Positions 1 to 7,724 of a DNA stretch of 64,000 nt are shown here, piece by piece (position 1 is the stretch's first letter; each line of letters begins with the position of its first letter). Source of the stretch: Nocardia sp. CY41. Its GTDB lineage: Bacteria > Actinomycetota > Actinomycetes > Mycobacteriales > Mycobacteriaceae. The position numbers and the translations under genes are program-made. The notes beneath the pieces are model-generated. The model had not been told where the DNA came from, made no database searches, and saw nothing but the letters and a program-made list of their open reading frames with translations. The DNA lies in the NCBI RefSeq assembly GCF_009829325.1, contig NZ_VUOS01000002.1, positions 124,001 through 188,000 on the forward strand. Reading direction: 5' to 3'.

Positions 1-1
1 G

Positions 2-514
2 CTCAAGCTGGATCCAAGCGGCGGGGTGCTCGACCAGTTCATCGAGCTGAACAACACGGTGCTCGAACGGTTCTCGGACGAGGAGCGGGCCAGGATCGGC
101 GTACACACCTGCCCCGGCGGTGACCAGGACTCCACGCACAGCCTGGACGTGGACTACGTCCAATTGCTGCCGAAGCTGCTGCAACTGCGGGTCGGCGCGT
201 TCTACCTCCAGTTCGCCAGCGAGCCGGACCCGGAGAAGGTGCTCGCCGTGGTCGCCGAGCACCTGCCCGCCGAGGCGCGGGTGTTCATCGGCGTCACCGA
301 CCCGATCGACCCGCAGGTGGAGACACCCGAACAGGTGCGTGACCGGGTGCTGCTCGCCGCTCGCTACCTGCCCGTCGAACGGTTGGGCACCTGCGACGAC
401 TGCGGTTTCGCACCGTTCGCCGACGACATTTCCACCTCACGGGAAACCGCGTTCGCCAAGATCCGTGTTCGCATCGAGGGCACGGCACTGGCGGCGACGG
501 AACTGGGCGTCTGA
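2..514 (+). CDS. MetE/UROD-like (cobalamin-independent methionine synthase II family) protein, C-terminal part
   Basis: The frame is open to the left window edge, so only the C-terminal ~170 residues are seen. Family: zinc-dependent methyltransferase fold of cobalamin-independent methionine synthase. Visible zinc-site candidates are the His and Cys in VHTCPGGDQDSTH and the late Cys in GTCDDCGFAPF, a signature of the short class II proteins that have only the catalytic barrel. The true methyl donor and acceptor of these short homologues are not established, so calling it a methionine synthase would be over-reading. A strong hairpin 23 nt after the stop closes the unit. A second, distinct member of the superfamily lies at 10209-11294. 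Confidence 0.8.
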   Translation, partial: LKLDPSGGVLDQFIELNNTVLERFSDEERARIGVHTCPGGDQDSTHSLDVDYVQLLPKLLQLRVGAFYLQFASEPDPEKVLAVVAEHLPAEARVFIGVTDPIDPQVETPEQVRDRVLLAARYLPVERLGTCDDCGFAPFADDISTSRETAFAKIRVRIEGTALAATELGV

Positions 515-536
515 TCCGCGCAGCTCGACTCGGTTG

Positions 537-564
537 AACGGCCCCGGGAACTCTCGGGGCCGTT
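537..564 (+). terminator. Intrinsic terminator-like hairpin after the MetE-like gene
   Basis: A perfect 10-bp stem (AACGGCCCCG, 537-546, with CGGGGCCGTT, 555-564) has an 8-nt loop and no long T tract, as is common in high-GC actinomycetes. Confidence 0.75.
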
Positions 565-778
565 CTCGATCGGGTGGGCAGGAATCCCGCGCATGCACAG
601 CGGAGTCGTTTCGTGACTTCGCCCCCCGGACAGCCGATCTGAAAACGGAAGAAAACGGATCGAGAGATCTCTTGCTCGCGGGACTGTATAGGCGCCTTAC
701 TGAAGAGGGTCAGGATCGAGCGGGTTCACAATCCTGGCGCAGCGGAGCCCATTCCGGCGGGGTCGAGGAGGTCGCACG

Positions 779-1708
779 ATGTCCACCACTACTTCCCTTT
801 CCGCGGCGCCGACTCTGACCTCGGCGAGCCCGGGTTCGGGGCCGGTCATCGGTGGAACCACGGTCGTCTTGACCGGGACGAACCTGACCGGAGCTACGGC
901 GGTCGGATTCGGCGCCGTTCCAGCGACTTCGTTCACAATCGATTCCGCAACACGGATCACGGCTGTCTCTCCTCCCGCAAGAGGAGTCGTGCGTATCACC
1001 GTCACAACGGCCAGTGGGCTGAGTAACGGTCTTCCGTTCACTTATGTCGGCACGCACGCGCCATGCGGGGTGAATTTCGGTCCGGGAATGTCGATCATCT
1101 CCGATGGCGGACCGCCGCGCGGAAGCTGGGGCACCGTAGGAGCTGTCGGATACGACGAGCTCGGCAATCTGGTTGCTCTCACGGCAGGGCATATGATGAC
1201 TAGGAACACCAGAGCTCAGGAGGTATTCCTCTCCGGGAACCGCGGACTGGGTCCGGTCGGGTACTACGCCACGTGGCCCACGAATTGGCCCGGCTTTCCG
1301 TCGATGCGCTTTCCGGCCGACTCGTCCAGAGATTACGCGGTCATCAAGCTGGACGAAACGAAGATCAATCCGGTCAACACGACGCCGAACGGCACCGTGA
1401 TCAACCGGATCGGCGTGGATCCGGTTCCCCTCTCGGACATCATGTGCAAGTACGGCCAAGTGTCCGGAACGACATGTGGTCTCGTCATCGAGTACAAGAA
1501 CAACGTCATCAGTTCGTGGGCTGCGGTCATTCCGGGCGACAGCGGTGGACCGGTGACGACACGCAGTGGTCTGGTCGGGATCACCTCCGCGATCAATCCG
1601 CTCATGCCGTGGGCGCCGTTCCAGTTCACTGGTATTCCTGGAATTCTCGACGACATCGCAGCGCAGGGACCCGGCACGATCGGCATCGGATTCATTCCGC
1701 TGCCATGA
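779..1708 (+). CDS. IPT/TIG-domain protein fused to a trypsin-like serine peptidase
   Basis: 309 aa; the ATG is preceded by a good GAGGAGG ribosome site. Residues ~10-90 form an IPT/TIG immunoglobulin-like domain (SASPGSGPVIGGTTVVLTG, ending in LPFTYV). Residues ~95-309 look like a chymotrypsin-fold peptidase: His138 in TAGH, Asp185 in SRDYAVIKL and Ser255 in GDSGGPV make a plausible triad. No signal peptide is visible: the N-terminus is polar Ser/Thr-rich and runs straight into the IPT domain, which is odd for a family that is normally exported. Codon usage is less GC-biased than in the neighbours, which suggests recent acquisition. Single gene, with the convergent LysR gene downstream. Substrate unknown. 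Confidence 0.8.
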   Translation: MSTTTSLSAAPTLTSASPGSGPVIGGTTVVLTGTNLTGATAVGFGAVPATSFTIDSATRITAVSPPARGVVRITVTTASGLSNGLPFTYVGTHAPCGVNFGPGMSIISDGGPPRGSWGTVGAVGYDELGNLVALTAGHMMTRNTRAQEVFLSGNRGLGPVGYYATWPTNWPGFPSMRFPADSSRDYAVIKLDETKINPVNTTPNGTVINRIGVDPVPLSDIMCKYGQVSGTTCGLVIEYKNNVISSWAAVIPGDSGGPVTTRSGLVGITSAINPLMPWAPFQFTGIPGILDDIAAQGPGTIGIGFIPLP

Positions 1709-1848
1709 GCGCTGGGGTCGAGCACGATGCCCGCTCGATCGAATCGGCGGCGATCGGTGCCGTGTGCGAACCCGCGCGTTCCCGTGATCGGTGCCAGAGA
1801 CTGCCCGGAGCCGACGTCTCGCAGCGATGAACGGCCGAATGATCGTGC

Positions 1849-2706
1849 TCAGCAGCGGTGCAGTGCCGTGAGCAGGGTGTCCAGGATCGGTGATCGCCTG
1901 GCGTCGGCTCGTAGCACCGCCGACACCGGGATCCGTAATTTGCTTTCGGCCAGGCGCAGCACGACCAGGCCTTCGGTGGTGCTTTCGGCATACAGCACCG
2001 TCCACGCGTCGGGCCGATTGATCAGCTCCATCGTCGCCGTGTGATCGGGTGGGATCGGCGGCCCGAATGTGGGGCCGGTGGGCAATTCGGCGAACGCGTT
2101 GCGGATCACGGTGTGCAACAAGACCTGTTCCTGCTCCGGCGGCAACAGCAGGGGGTAGGAGCTCAGATCCGCCAGGGTCACCGTGTCCTTGGTCGCCAGA
2201 GGGTGTGCGCTGGAAGTGGCGATCACGAGATCCTCGACCCAGAGCTGCTCCACCACGAGGCCGGGCTGGTCCACCCTGCCGCGGATCAGGGCCAGATCGC
2301 AGTCGCCGTCGGTCACCGCGGTGATGCGCTGACGGAAGGGTTTGATCACGAACTCGATCTCCGCCTCCGGATGCGCGGCGCGCGCCCCCGCGATCGCCGA
2401 CAGCGAGCGGGTGGCGAAGGACATGTTCGCGGCCAGCCGGATGCGCGGACCGACCGTGCGCACGGCGGCGCGGATCGCCGATTCCAGGCTCAGCATTTGT
2501 TTCGCTAGGGGAAGTAGCCGGGCGGTGGCGTCGGTGGGCACGACCGAGCGGGTCGAGCGCTCGAACAGTTGCACACCGAGGTCGCGCTCGAGCCGGGAGA
2601 TCTGGTGGCTGATCGCCGACTGCGAGATGAAGCAGCGCGCCGCGGCGCCGCTGAAGCTGAGCTCCTCGCACACCGCGACGAAGTAGGTGAGCTGCCGAAG
2701 TTCCAC
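1849..2706 (-). CDS. LysR-family transcriptional regulator
   Basis: 285 aa, usual LysR length. The N-terminal winged helix-turn-helix is at residues ~1-60 (ELRQLTYFVAVCEELSF, then AISHQISRLERDLGVQLFER), followed by a periplasmic-binding-like effector domain. The start is a GTG with AGGAGG five bases upstream, which settles the choice. It is divergent from the NDH-2 gene across a 113-bp AT-richer gap, so autoregulation and control of ndh are the natural hypothesis. The effector cannot be read from sequence. Confidence 0.92.
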   Translation of the reverse strand: MELRQLTYFVAVCEELSFSGAAARCFISQSAISHQISRLERDLGVQLFERSTRSVVPTDATARLLPLAKQMLSLESAIRAAVRTVGPRIRLAANMSFATRSLSAIAGARAAHPEAEIEFVIKPFRQRITAVTDGDCDLALIRGRVDQPGLVVEQLWVEDLVIATSSAHPLATKDTVTLADLSSYPLLLPPEQEQVLLHTVIRNAFAELPTGPTFGPPIPPDHTATMELINRPDAWTVLYAESTTEGLVVLRLAESKLRIPVSAVLRADARRSPILDTLLTALHRC

Positions 2707-2734
2707 AGCGGCCTCCTGATTAATTACGGATCGA

Positions 2735-2755
2735 GATAAGAGTCATCTGAATTAT
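2735..2755. promoter_or_regulatory. Candidate LysR operator between LysR and ndh genes
   Basis: The only AT-rich stretch of the divergent gap holds ATAA (2735-2738) and TTAT (2752-2755) as inverted arms 13 nt apart, loosely like the T-N11-A pattern of LysR sites. Weak on its own. Confidence 0.25.
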
Positions 2756-2819
2756 GCGCCCACACACCTGAAATATCCGCCCTCCGGATCGCGGTTCGTA
2801 ATGAGAGAAGGAGGCTGTC

Positions 2820-4112
2820 ATGCAGTACGTGGAAGCGGGAATCGAAACCGCAGGTGTCGTCATTGTCGGATCGGGGTTCGGCGGGCTCGCCGCCGCCAAG
2901 CAGCTGGCCAAGTCGGGGGTGGACTATGTGCTGATCTCCAGCACGCCCGAACATCTCTTCCAACCGCTGTTGTACCAGGTAGCGACGGGTGTGCTCACAT
3001 CGGAGGAGATCGCGCCGCCGATCGCGGGGATCCTGCGCCGTCATCGCGAAGCAGATGTGCGCTTGGGCACCGTGGTCGACATCGATCCCGACCGCGCCAT
3101 CGTCACCTACGAGCACGAGGGCGTGCCCCACCGCATCCGTTACGGCTCGCTGATCGCGGCCACCGGCGCGAGCCAGTCCTACTTCGGCCGCGACGACTTC
3201 GCCGAGAAGACCTACTCGCTCAAGACCATCGACGACGCGCGGCGCCTGCGCGCGCAGATCGCTCGCGTCTTCGCCGAAGCCGCGCAGGCCGACGAGCAGA
3301 CCAGGCGCAGGCTGCTCAGCTTCGTCGTGGTCGGCGCGGGCGCGACCGGCGTCGAGGTGGCCGGTCAGCTGAAGGAGCTGGCGAAACGGCATTTCCATCA
3401 GGAGGTATCGGTCACGCTCGTCGAGGGTGCCGGCGAGGTGCTCCCCCCGTTCGGCGGCGGGCTGTCGGAATACGCGAAGAAGTCGCTGACTCGCAGCGGC
3501 GTGGACGTGCTGCTCGGCACCTTCGTCACCGACATCGAGCACGGCAAGGTCACCGTCAAGAGCGCCGACGGCGTCGAGCACGCCATCGCGGCGGAAACCG
3601 TCGTCTGGTCGGCGGGCGTGCAGGCCGGCGGGTTCGCGAAGATCCTGGCCGAGGCCACCGGCGTGGCGACCGACCGGGCAGGCCGACTGCTGATCAACCC
3701 GGACCTCACCGTCGGCGGCTATGCCGACATCTACGCCATCGGCGACATGACTTCGCTCAACGGCTACCCCGGCCAGTCGCCGGTGGCCATGCAGGAGGGC
3801 AGGCACGCCGCCGACATCATCCGCCGCAAGAAGCAGCCCGGCACCCCCTTCACCTACTGGGACAAGGGCAGCATGGCGGTGATCAGCCGGTTCAGCGCCG
3901 TGACGAAGCTGAACGACCGCATCACCTTCCGCGGCTTCGTCGCCTGGGTCATGTGGCTCGCGGTGCACCTGTTCTACCTGGTCGGTTTCCGTAACCGCTT
4001 CGCCGCGGTCGCGTCCTGGCTGGTCGCGTTCATCTTCACCGGATGCCCCGGCTTCGCCGAAGAGGACACGACCCCGAAGAAGGTACGCGCCGAGGAGAGG
4101 CGCGCCGCTTGA
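2820..4112 (+). CDS. ndh: Type II NADH dehydrogenase (NDH-2), membrane-associated
   Basis: 430 aa. Non-proton-pumping NADH:menaquinone oxidoreductase of the respiratory chain, on the inner face of the membrane. First FAD-binding glycine motif at residues 17-22 (GSGFGG), the second NADH-binding motif at VVVGAGATGVEVAGQL, and the NDH-2 signature HLFQPLLYQVATG near residue 50. The C-terminus has the hydrophobic stretch AWVMWLAVHLFYLVGF that attaches NDH-2 to the membrane. The ATG follows AGAAGGAGG by five bases. A hairpin (4133-4164) follows. Possibly controlled by the divergent LysR regulator. Mycobacteria have one or two such enzymes; whether another copy exists is not visible here. Confidence 0.92.
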   Translation: MQYVEAGIETAGVVIVGSGFGGLAAAKQLAKSGVDYVLISSTPEHLFQPLLYQVATGVLTSEEIAPPIAGILRRHREADVRLGTVVDIDPDRAIVTYEHEGVPHRIRYGSLIAATGASQSYFGRDDFAEKTYSLKTIDDARRLRAQIARVFAEAAQADEQTRRRLLSFVVVGAGATGVEVAGQLKELAKRHFHQEVSVTLVEGAGEVLPPFGGGLSEYAKKSLTRSGVDVLLGTFVTDIEHGKVTVKSADGVEHAIAAETVVWSAGVQAGGFAKILAEATGVATDRAGRLLINPDLTVGGYADIYAIGDMTSLNGYPGQSPVAMQEGRHAADIIRRKKQPGTPFTYWDKGSMAVISRFSAVTKLNDRITFRGFVAWVMWLAVHLFYLVGFRNRFAAVASWLVAFIFTGCPGFAEEDTTPKKVRAEERRAA

Positions 4113-4132
4113 TTTCTTCCCGTACCTGAGGA

Positions 4133-4164
4133 ATCGCGCTGCTCCGAGCCGGGAGTGGCGCGAT
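4133..4164 (+). terminator. Hairpin after ndh
   Basis: ATCGCGC (4133-4139) pairs with GCGCGAT (4158-4164). The 18-nt interior adds a CTCC/GGAG stem. Confidence 0.5.
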
Positions 4165-4333
4165 CCGTCGAGCAGCGGCCGGAAAACGCTTGGGGGAAGC
4201 GGTCGCGATGCCGAGGGGCGAACGCGGTGGAACCGTTCGGTGAACGCTCGGTGTGACAGCCGTCTCGTTCACCCAACCGGCATCGTCGCGACACTTCGAG
4301 GTTGCTGCGGCGCATTGTCGAGCTGGCTTCATC

Positions 4334-5167
4334 ATGGCTATGACTATTTCGTCCGTGCTGACAGCCCCGGCTCGACCGACGGACTCCGGGGAGGGACGGT
4401 CGCGCTACTCGCTGGTGGTTTCCTCCGATCTCGACCACCGCGTCGCCGCGCAGCGCCTGCGTTACAACGTGTTCGCCAACGAGCCGGGCTTCCGGATCCC
4501 GGACGACGGCACGGGTTTGGACGCCGACCGTTTCGACGAGCACTGCGACCACATGCTCGTGCGCGACGACGCCACCGGCGAGTTCGTCGGCTGCTATCGA
4601 ATGCTGCCGCCGGACAAGGTCGCCGCGGCGGGCGGGTACTACACGGCGACGGAATTCGATCTGGCCCAGCTGGATCCGGAGGGCATGCGGATCGTGGAGA
4701 TGGGCCGCGCCTGCGTGGTCCCCGATCACCGCAACGGCTCGGTACTCACCCTCATGTGGGCGGGCATCCTGCATTACATCCAGCTCACCGGTTACGAGTG
4801 GGTCATGGGCTGCGTGTCGGTGCCGATGCAGGACACCCCGGCCGACGCGCCCGGGGTGAACGTGCGCGGCGTGCGCGACATGCTGCTCGGCCGGCACGCC
4901 TCCGACCCGGAGCGCCGGGTCCACCCGTACAACCCGGTGATCGTCGACGGAAAGTCCCTGGACGAACTGACGCCGCCGTCGCGGCCGAAGCTGCCCCCGC
5001 TCGTGCGCGGTTACCTGCGGCTGGGCGCGGAGATCTGCGGCGAGCCCGCCCATGATCCCGCATTCGCGGTCGCCGACTTCGTCGTGTTGCTCGGACTGAA
5101 CACGATCAACACCCGCTATCTCAACCGGCTACAGGACGCCGCCGCGTCGTTCGACGGGGGACGGTGA
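4334..5167 (+). CDS. OlsB-like GNAT-fold N-acyltransferase
   Basis: 277 aa from this ATG. It belongs to the family that moves an acyl chain from acyl-ACP to an amine, as in OlsB, which makes lyso-ornithine lipid. Family features: LRYNVFANEPGF, the acidic DRFDEHCDHMLVRD strand, VGCYRML, and EMGRACVVPDHRNGSVLTLMW, where the R and the turn match OlsB-type proteins. An upstream in-frame GTG at 4253 gives 304 aa; no clear ribosome site favours either start, and I chose 4334 because the sequence conserved in the family begins shortly after it. The stop overlaps the next start (GTGA), so it is translationally coupled to the PlsC/OlsA-type gene. Acceptor amine not proven. Confidence 0.75.
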   Translation: MAMTISSVLTAPARPTDSGEGRSRYSLVVSSDLDHRVAAQRLRYNVFANEPGFRIPDDGTGLDADRFDEHCDHMLVRDDATGEFVGCYRMLPPDKVAAAGGYYTATEFDLAQLDPEGMRIVEMGRACVVPDHRNGSVLTLMWAGILHYIQLTGYEWVMGCVSVPMQDTPADAPGVNVRGVRDMLLGRHASDPERRVHPYNPVIVDGKSLDELTPPSRPKLPPLVRGYLRLGAEICGEPAHDPAFAVADFVVLLGLNTINTRYLNRLQDAAASFDGGR

Positions 5168-6195
5168 GAACCGTGGTCTTCGACGCGCCACCCGCCACGT
5201 CCACCGCGCACGCATGGATGCCGTCGAGCCCCTGTGGCCCCGGCTGCCTGGATTCGATCGATGAGATCGGGTCGGCGCGGGTGGTCGCCCGCCTGGCCGG
5301 GGTCGCCGGATTGCTGCTCAGTTTCCCGGTCGCGAACGCGGTGGCACCGCGTGGCCGGCGGGCCTCGTTGCAGTGCGGCTATGCGCATTTGCTGCTCGGC
5401 TGCCTGGGCATGCGGTTGCGCATTGTCGACAACCGGGGGGCCGTGGACGAGCGCGGTGTCGTCGATGAGGGCGACGCCGCGTTCGTACCCGCCGGTTTCG
5501 GAACCGGGGTCGGCGGCGCACTGGTCGTGACCGGGCACATCGGCTGGACCGACATCGTCGCGCTGGCCTCGGTGCAGCCGCTCGGCTTCGTGGCGCGTGC
5601 GGACATGGTGGACTGGCCGCTGATCGGCAAACTCGCCAGGCTGATGCGGGTGATTCCGATCGAGCGGGAAAGTCTGCGGCAGCTGCCCGGCGTGGTGGCC
5701 GCGGTCGGAGCGCGGCTGGCCGCGGGCGACCGGATCGGCGTCTTCCCCGAAGGCACGACCTGGTGTGGCCGGGCTTACGGCACCATGCGGCCCGCGTTGT
5801 TCCAAGCTGCGGTGGACACCGGCACTCCGGTACAGCCGGTGCGGTTGCGGTACCTGGACCGGCACGGTGTGCCGTGCACGGTGCCCGGTTTCGTCGGCGT
5901 CGACACCTTCGCCTCCTCCGCGCGCCGGGTCCTGCGGTCGCGCGGCATGGTCGCCGAAGTGGTGCTGGAGCCGGTGCAGCAGCCCGGCGACGACCGGCGC
6001 GAGCTGGCTCGCCGCTGTGAGGCGGCCATCCGGGGTACCGCGTCGTCGCACCGTGGTGCGGCGGAAGCGACGGAGTGGATCGAGGCGGGGCACACCCGCG
6101 TGCAGGACCCGTCGGTCGCCGCCGACGCCCCGGAAGTGCGCAGGCCACGCCGCCGCCCGGTGCTGCGCGGTCGCCGCACCGCAGCCGCGCAGTAG
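5164..6195 (+). CDS. OlsA/PlsC-type 1-acyl-sn-glycerol-3-phosphate-like acyltransferase
   Basis: 343 aa, GTG start coupled to the OlsB-like gene by a 4-base overlap. The HX4D catalytic motif is His125-Asp130 (HIGWTD), and the acceptor-binding motif is FPEGT at 194-198. A hydrophobic segment at ~42-60 may associate with the membrane. The basic C-terminal tail (RRPRRRP-like) is outside the domain. Paired with an OlsB-like protein it would O-acylate lyso-ornithine lipid to ornithine lipid; alternatively it is a general lysophosphatidate acyltransferase. The ornithine-lipid role is an inference from the pairing. Confidence 0.82.
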   Translation: MRTVVFDAPPATSTAHAWMPSSPCGPGCLDSIDEIGSARVVARLAGVAGLLLSFPVANAVAPRGRRASLQCGYAHLLLGCLGMRLRIVDNRGAVDERGVVDEGDAAFVPAGFGTGVGGALVVTGHIGWTDIVALASVQPLGFVARADMVDWPLIGKLARLMRVIPIERESLRQLPGVVAAVGARLAAGDRIGVFPEGTTWCGRAYGTMRPALFQAAVDTGTPVQPVRLRYLDRHGVPCTVPGFVGVDTFASSARRVLRSRGMVAEVVLEPVQQPGDDRRELARRCEAAIRGTASSHRGAAEATEWIEAGHTRVQDPSVAADAPEVRRPRRRPVLRGRRTAAAQ

Positions 6196-6419
6196 GCGCT
6201 GAACGCACAGCCGGGGTTCGTGGCGCGGCACACTGCGCGATAGCCCGATCCCGGCTTCGTCAGAGTTCGCCCGTGGCTGTCGTCAGGGCTGGACCGGTCG
6301 TCGGAAACCGTGGACGCACCGCGCTTTCAGTCCGCGGGACGTATGTTCCGGGCGACTCGCTGTATTACGCCGTGATCGTGAGCACCGGCGTCGAGTGGCC
6401 TCGCAGCGCTGCACACGAT

Positions 6420-6451
6420 TTCGGGGCGGGCCGATGCCGACCCGCCCCGAA
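6420..6451 (-). terminator. Hairpin after histidine-rich gene 1
   Basis: Perfect 11-bp stem, TTCGGGGCGGG (6420-6430) with CCCGCCCCGAA (6441-6451), 10-nt loop. It is just past the stop of the minus-strand gene and duplicated at 7095-7128. Confidence 0.7.
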
Positions 6452-6458
6452 GGGAAAC

Positions 6459-6791
6459 TCAAAAACCGCTGCCCGTGGGCGGCCGGAACCCGGGGTGCGA
6501 GCCGGGCCTGCTGTGATCCCAGTCGTCGTGGCGGTCACGACCGCGGAACCAGTCGTCGTCGCAGTCGGGATCCCAGGTGTGGTGATGGGTGTGGTCGTGG
6601 AAACGAGCGTGGTCGTGGAAACGGGCGTGGTCATGGAAACGGGCGTGGTCGTGGACATCGGCGGGCTCGAGCACGATCGGGTCGGCGAGCGCGGGCACCG
6701 CGACGGCCGCGACCGGCATCACAGCGAGAACGGACGCGGCCGCGGCGCGTGCCAGCACACGTCGCGTACGTCCCTGCGGGCGTGGGTCCAT
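6459..6791 (-). CDS. Small secreted histidine/aspartate-rich protein, copy 1
   Basis: 110 aa; the ATG follows GAGGAAG. The first ~37 residues are a signal peptide (RRVLARAAAASVLAVMP, then VPALADP with AxA cleavage). The mature part has three tandem copies of ARFHDH, then THHHTWDPDCDDDW, and ends in FRPPTGSGF. Such His/Asp runs usually bind divalent metals, but no family is recognised. The paralogue at 7139-7474 shares the signal peptide, the FRGRDRHDDWDH block and the C-terminal tail, but the centre differs. Each copy has its own upstream region and terminator. Confidence 0.75.
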   Translation of the reverse strand: MDPRPQGRTRRVLARAAAASVLAVMPVAAVAVPALADPIVLEPADVHDHARFHDHARFHDHARFHDHTHHHTWDPDCDDDWFRGRDRHDDWDHSRPGSHPGFRPPTGSGF

Positions 6792-7094
6792 CGGAACTTC
6801 CTCTCATAAATTCGTCCGGTAGTCGACCGCTCGGCACACCGGCCGGCCTCGGCCCCGCGGGGGAACGGACGAGCAGCGATGAATTCGTCCGTAACGTACC
6901 GCTATTCGACGATTCATTTAATAGGTGGAAACCCTGAAATCCGTCGCCGGGTCTCGCCAGGTTCGATCGTCACCGACGGAGTAGCAGCCGTGGGAGTAGC
7001 GCACCGAACCGGCACTACCCCGACGTACGCTCTGCTGGGTTTTCGACCCCCTGATCGGGAGCGCCGGCGTCGAGGGGAGAAGGGCCGCAGACGA

Positions 7095-7128
7095 TTCCGG
7101 GGCGGGTCGATGTCGGCCCGCCCCGGAA
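7095..7128 (-). terminator. Hairpin after histidine-rich gene 2
   Basis: Perfect 12-bp stem, TTCCGGGGCGGG (7095-7106) with CCCGCCCCGGAA (7117-7128), 10-nt loop. Duplicate of the 6420 hairpin. Confidence 0.7.
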
Positions 7129-7138
7129 AACTGGAAAC

Positions 7139-7474
7139 TCAGAAACCGCTGCCCGTGGGCGGCCGGAACCCGTGGTGCCAACCCGGCCTGCCGTGGTCCC
7201 AGTCGTCGTGGCGGTCACGACCGCGGAACCAGTCGTCGTGGCGACCCCGGTCCCAGTCGCGGTGCCGCCCGTTGTTCCATCCGTCGTGACGGTGACCGCC
7301 GTGGCCGTGGCCGGGGCGGCCGTGCGCCGCGTCGACCTGGTCGGGGGTCTCGAGCACGATCGGGTCGGCGAGCGCGGGCACCGCGACGGCGGCGACCGGC
7401 ATCAGGGCGAGTACGGACGCCGCGGCGGCGCGTGCCAGGACACGTCGCGTTCGTCCATGGGTGCGTGGGTCCAT
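7139..7474 (-). CDS. Small secreted histidine-rich protein, copy 2
   Basis: 111 aa; the ATG follows GAGGAAG. Signal peptide almost identical to copy 1 (ADP cleavage region near residue 37). The mature region is rich in His, Gly, Arg and Asp (GRPGHGHGGHRHDGWNNGRHR, then FRGRDRHDDWDHGRPGWHHG) and ends in PPTGSGF like copy 1. It has no ARFHDH triplet repeat. Likely a metal-binding or cell-surface protein, by composition only. A perfect 20-bp palindrome lies ~105 bp upstream of its start. Confidence 0.75.
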   Translation of the reverse strand: MDPRTHGRTRRVLARAAAASVLALMPVAAVAVPALADPIVLETPDQVDAAHGRPGHGHGGHRHDGWNNGRHRDWDRGRHDDWFRGRDRHDDWDHGRPGWHHGFRPPTGSGF

Positions 7475-7578
7475 CGGAACTTCCTCACTGATCGATTCGT
7501 CCGGTAGTCGATCGCTCGGCGCTCCGGCCGGGAACCCGTTCGGGAGCGAGCGGGACAGCGATCAATACGCTGAATAAC

Positions 7579-7598
7579 GTACCGCTGTTCAGCGGTAC
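7579..7598. promoter_or_regulatory. Perfect 20-bp palindrome upstream of histidine-rich gene 2
   Basis: GTACCGCTG and CAGCGGTAC arms, 2-bp spacer. It lies between divergent genes, 105 bp before the histidine-rich gene and 127 bp before the cysteine desulfurase gene. The duplicate copy of this region (around 6893-6912) keeps only the left arm. Confidence 0.5.
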
Positions 7599-7724
7599 AT
7601 TCAATAGGTGATTACCCTGAGATTCGGTCGCCTGCTGGTGCATTCGGCCCGGAAACGCACCCCCTGCGGGCGCGTGAGCAGGGGGGAATAACCGCCAGAC
7701 GGTGACGGCTATCCTTAACTGGTC

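Larger units (their letters stand above)
6420..7620. repeat. Tandem duplication of a ~680-bp gene unit (histidine-rich secreted proteins)
   Basis: The two minus-strand genes, their terminator hairpins (offset 675 bp) and their upstream regions are duplicated (start-to-start offset 683 bp). Upstream blocks in common include ATTCGTCCGGTAGTCG just before each gene and AACGTACCGCT further up. Coding centres and upstream palindromes have diverged, so the duplication is not very recent. The 347 bp between the two genes (6792-7138) contain only this duplicated upstream region and the second gene's terminator. Confidence 0.7.

Noticed and set aside
710..2671. Long minus-strand open frame (653 codons) across the IPT and LysR genes
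   Set aside because: Antisense or shifted frame of real genes, with Arg/His/Ala-rich composition typical of high-GC shadows. The same applies to 24165-25763 (+), 46026-48209 (-), 56038-58476 (+) and 59795-61780 (-).
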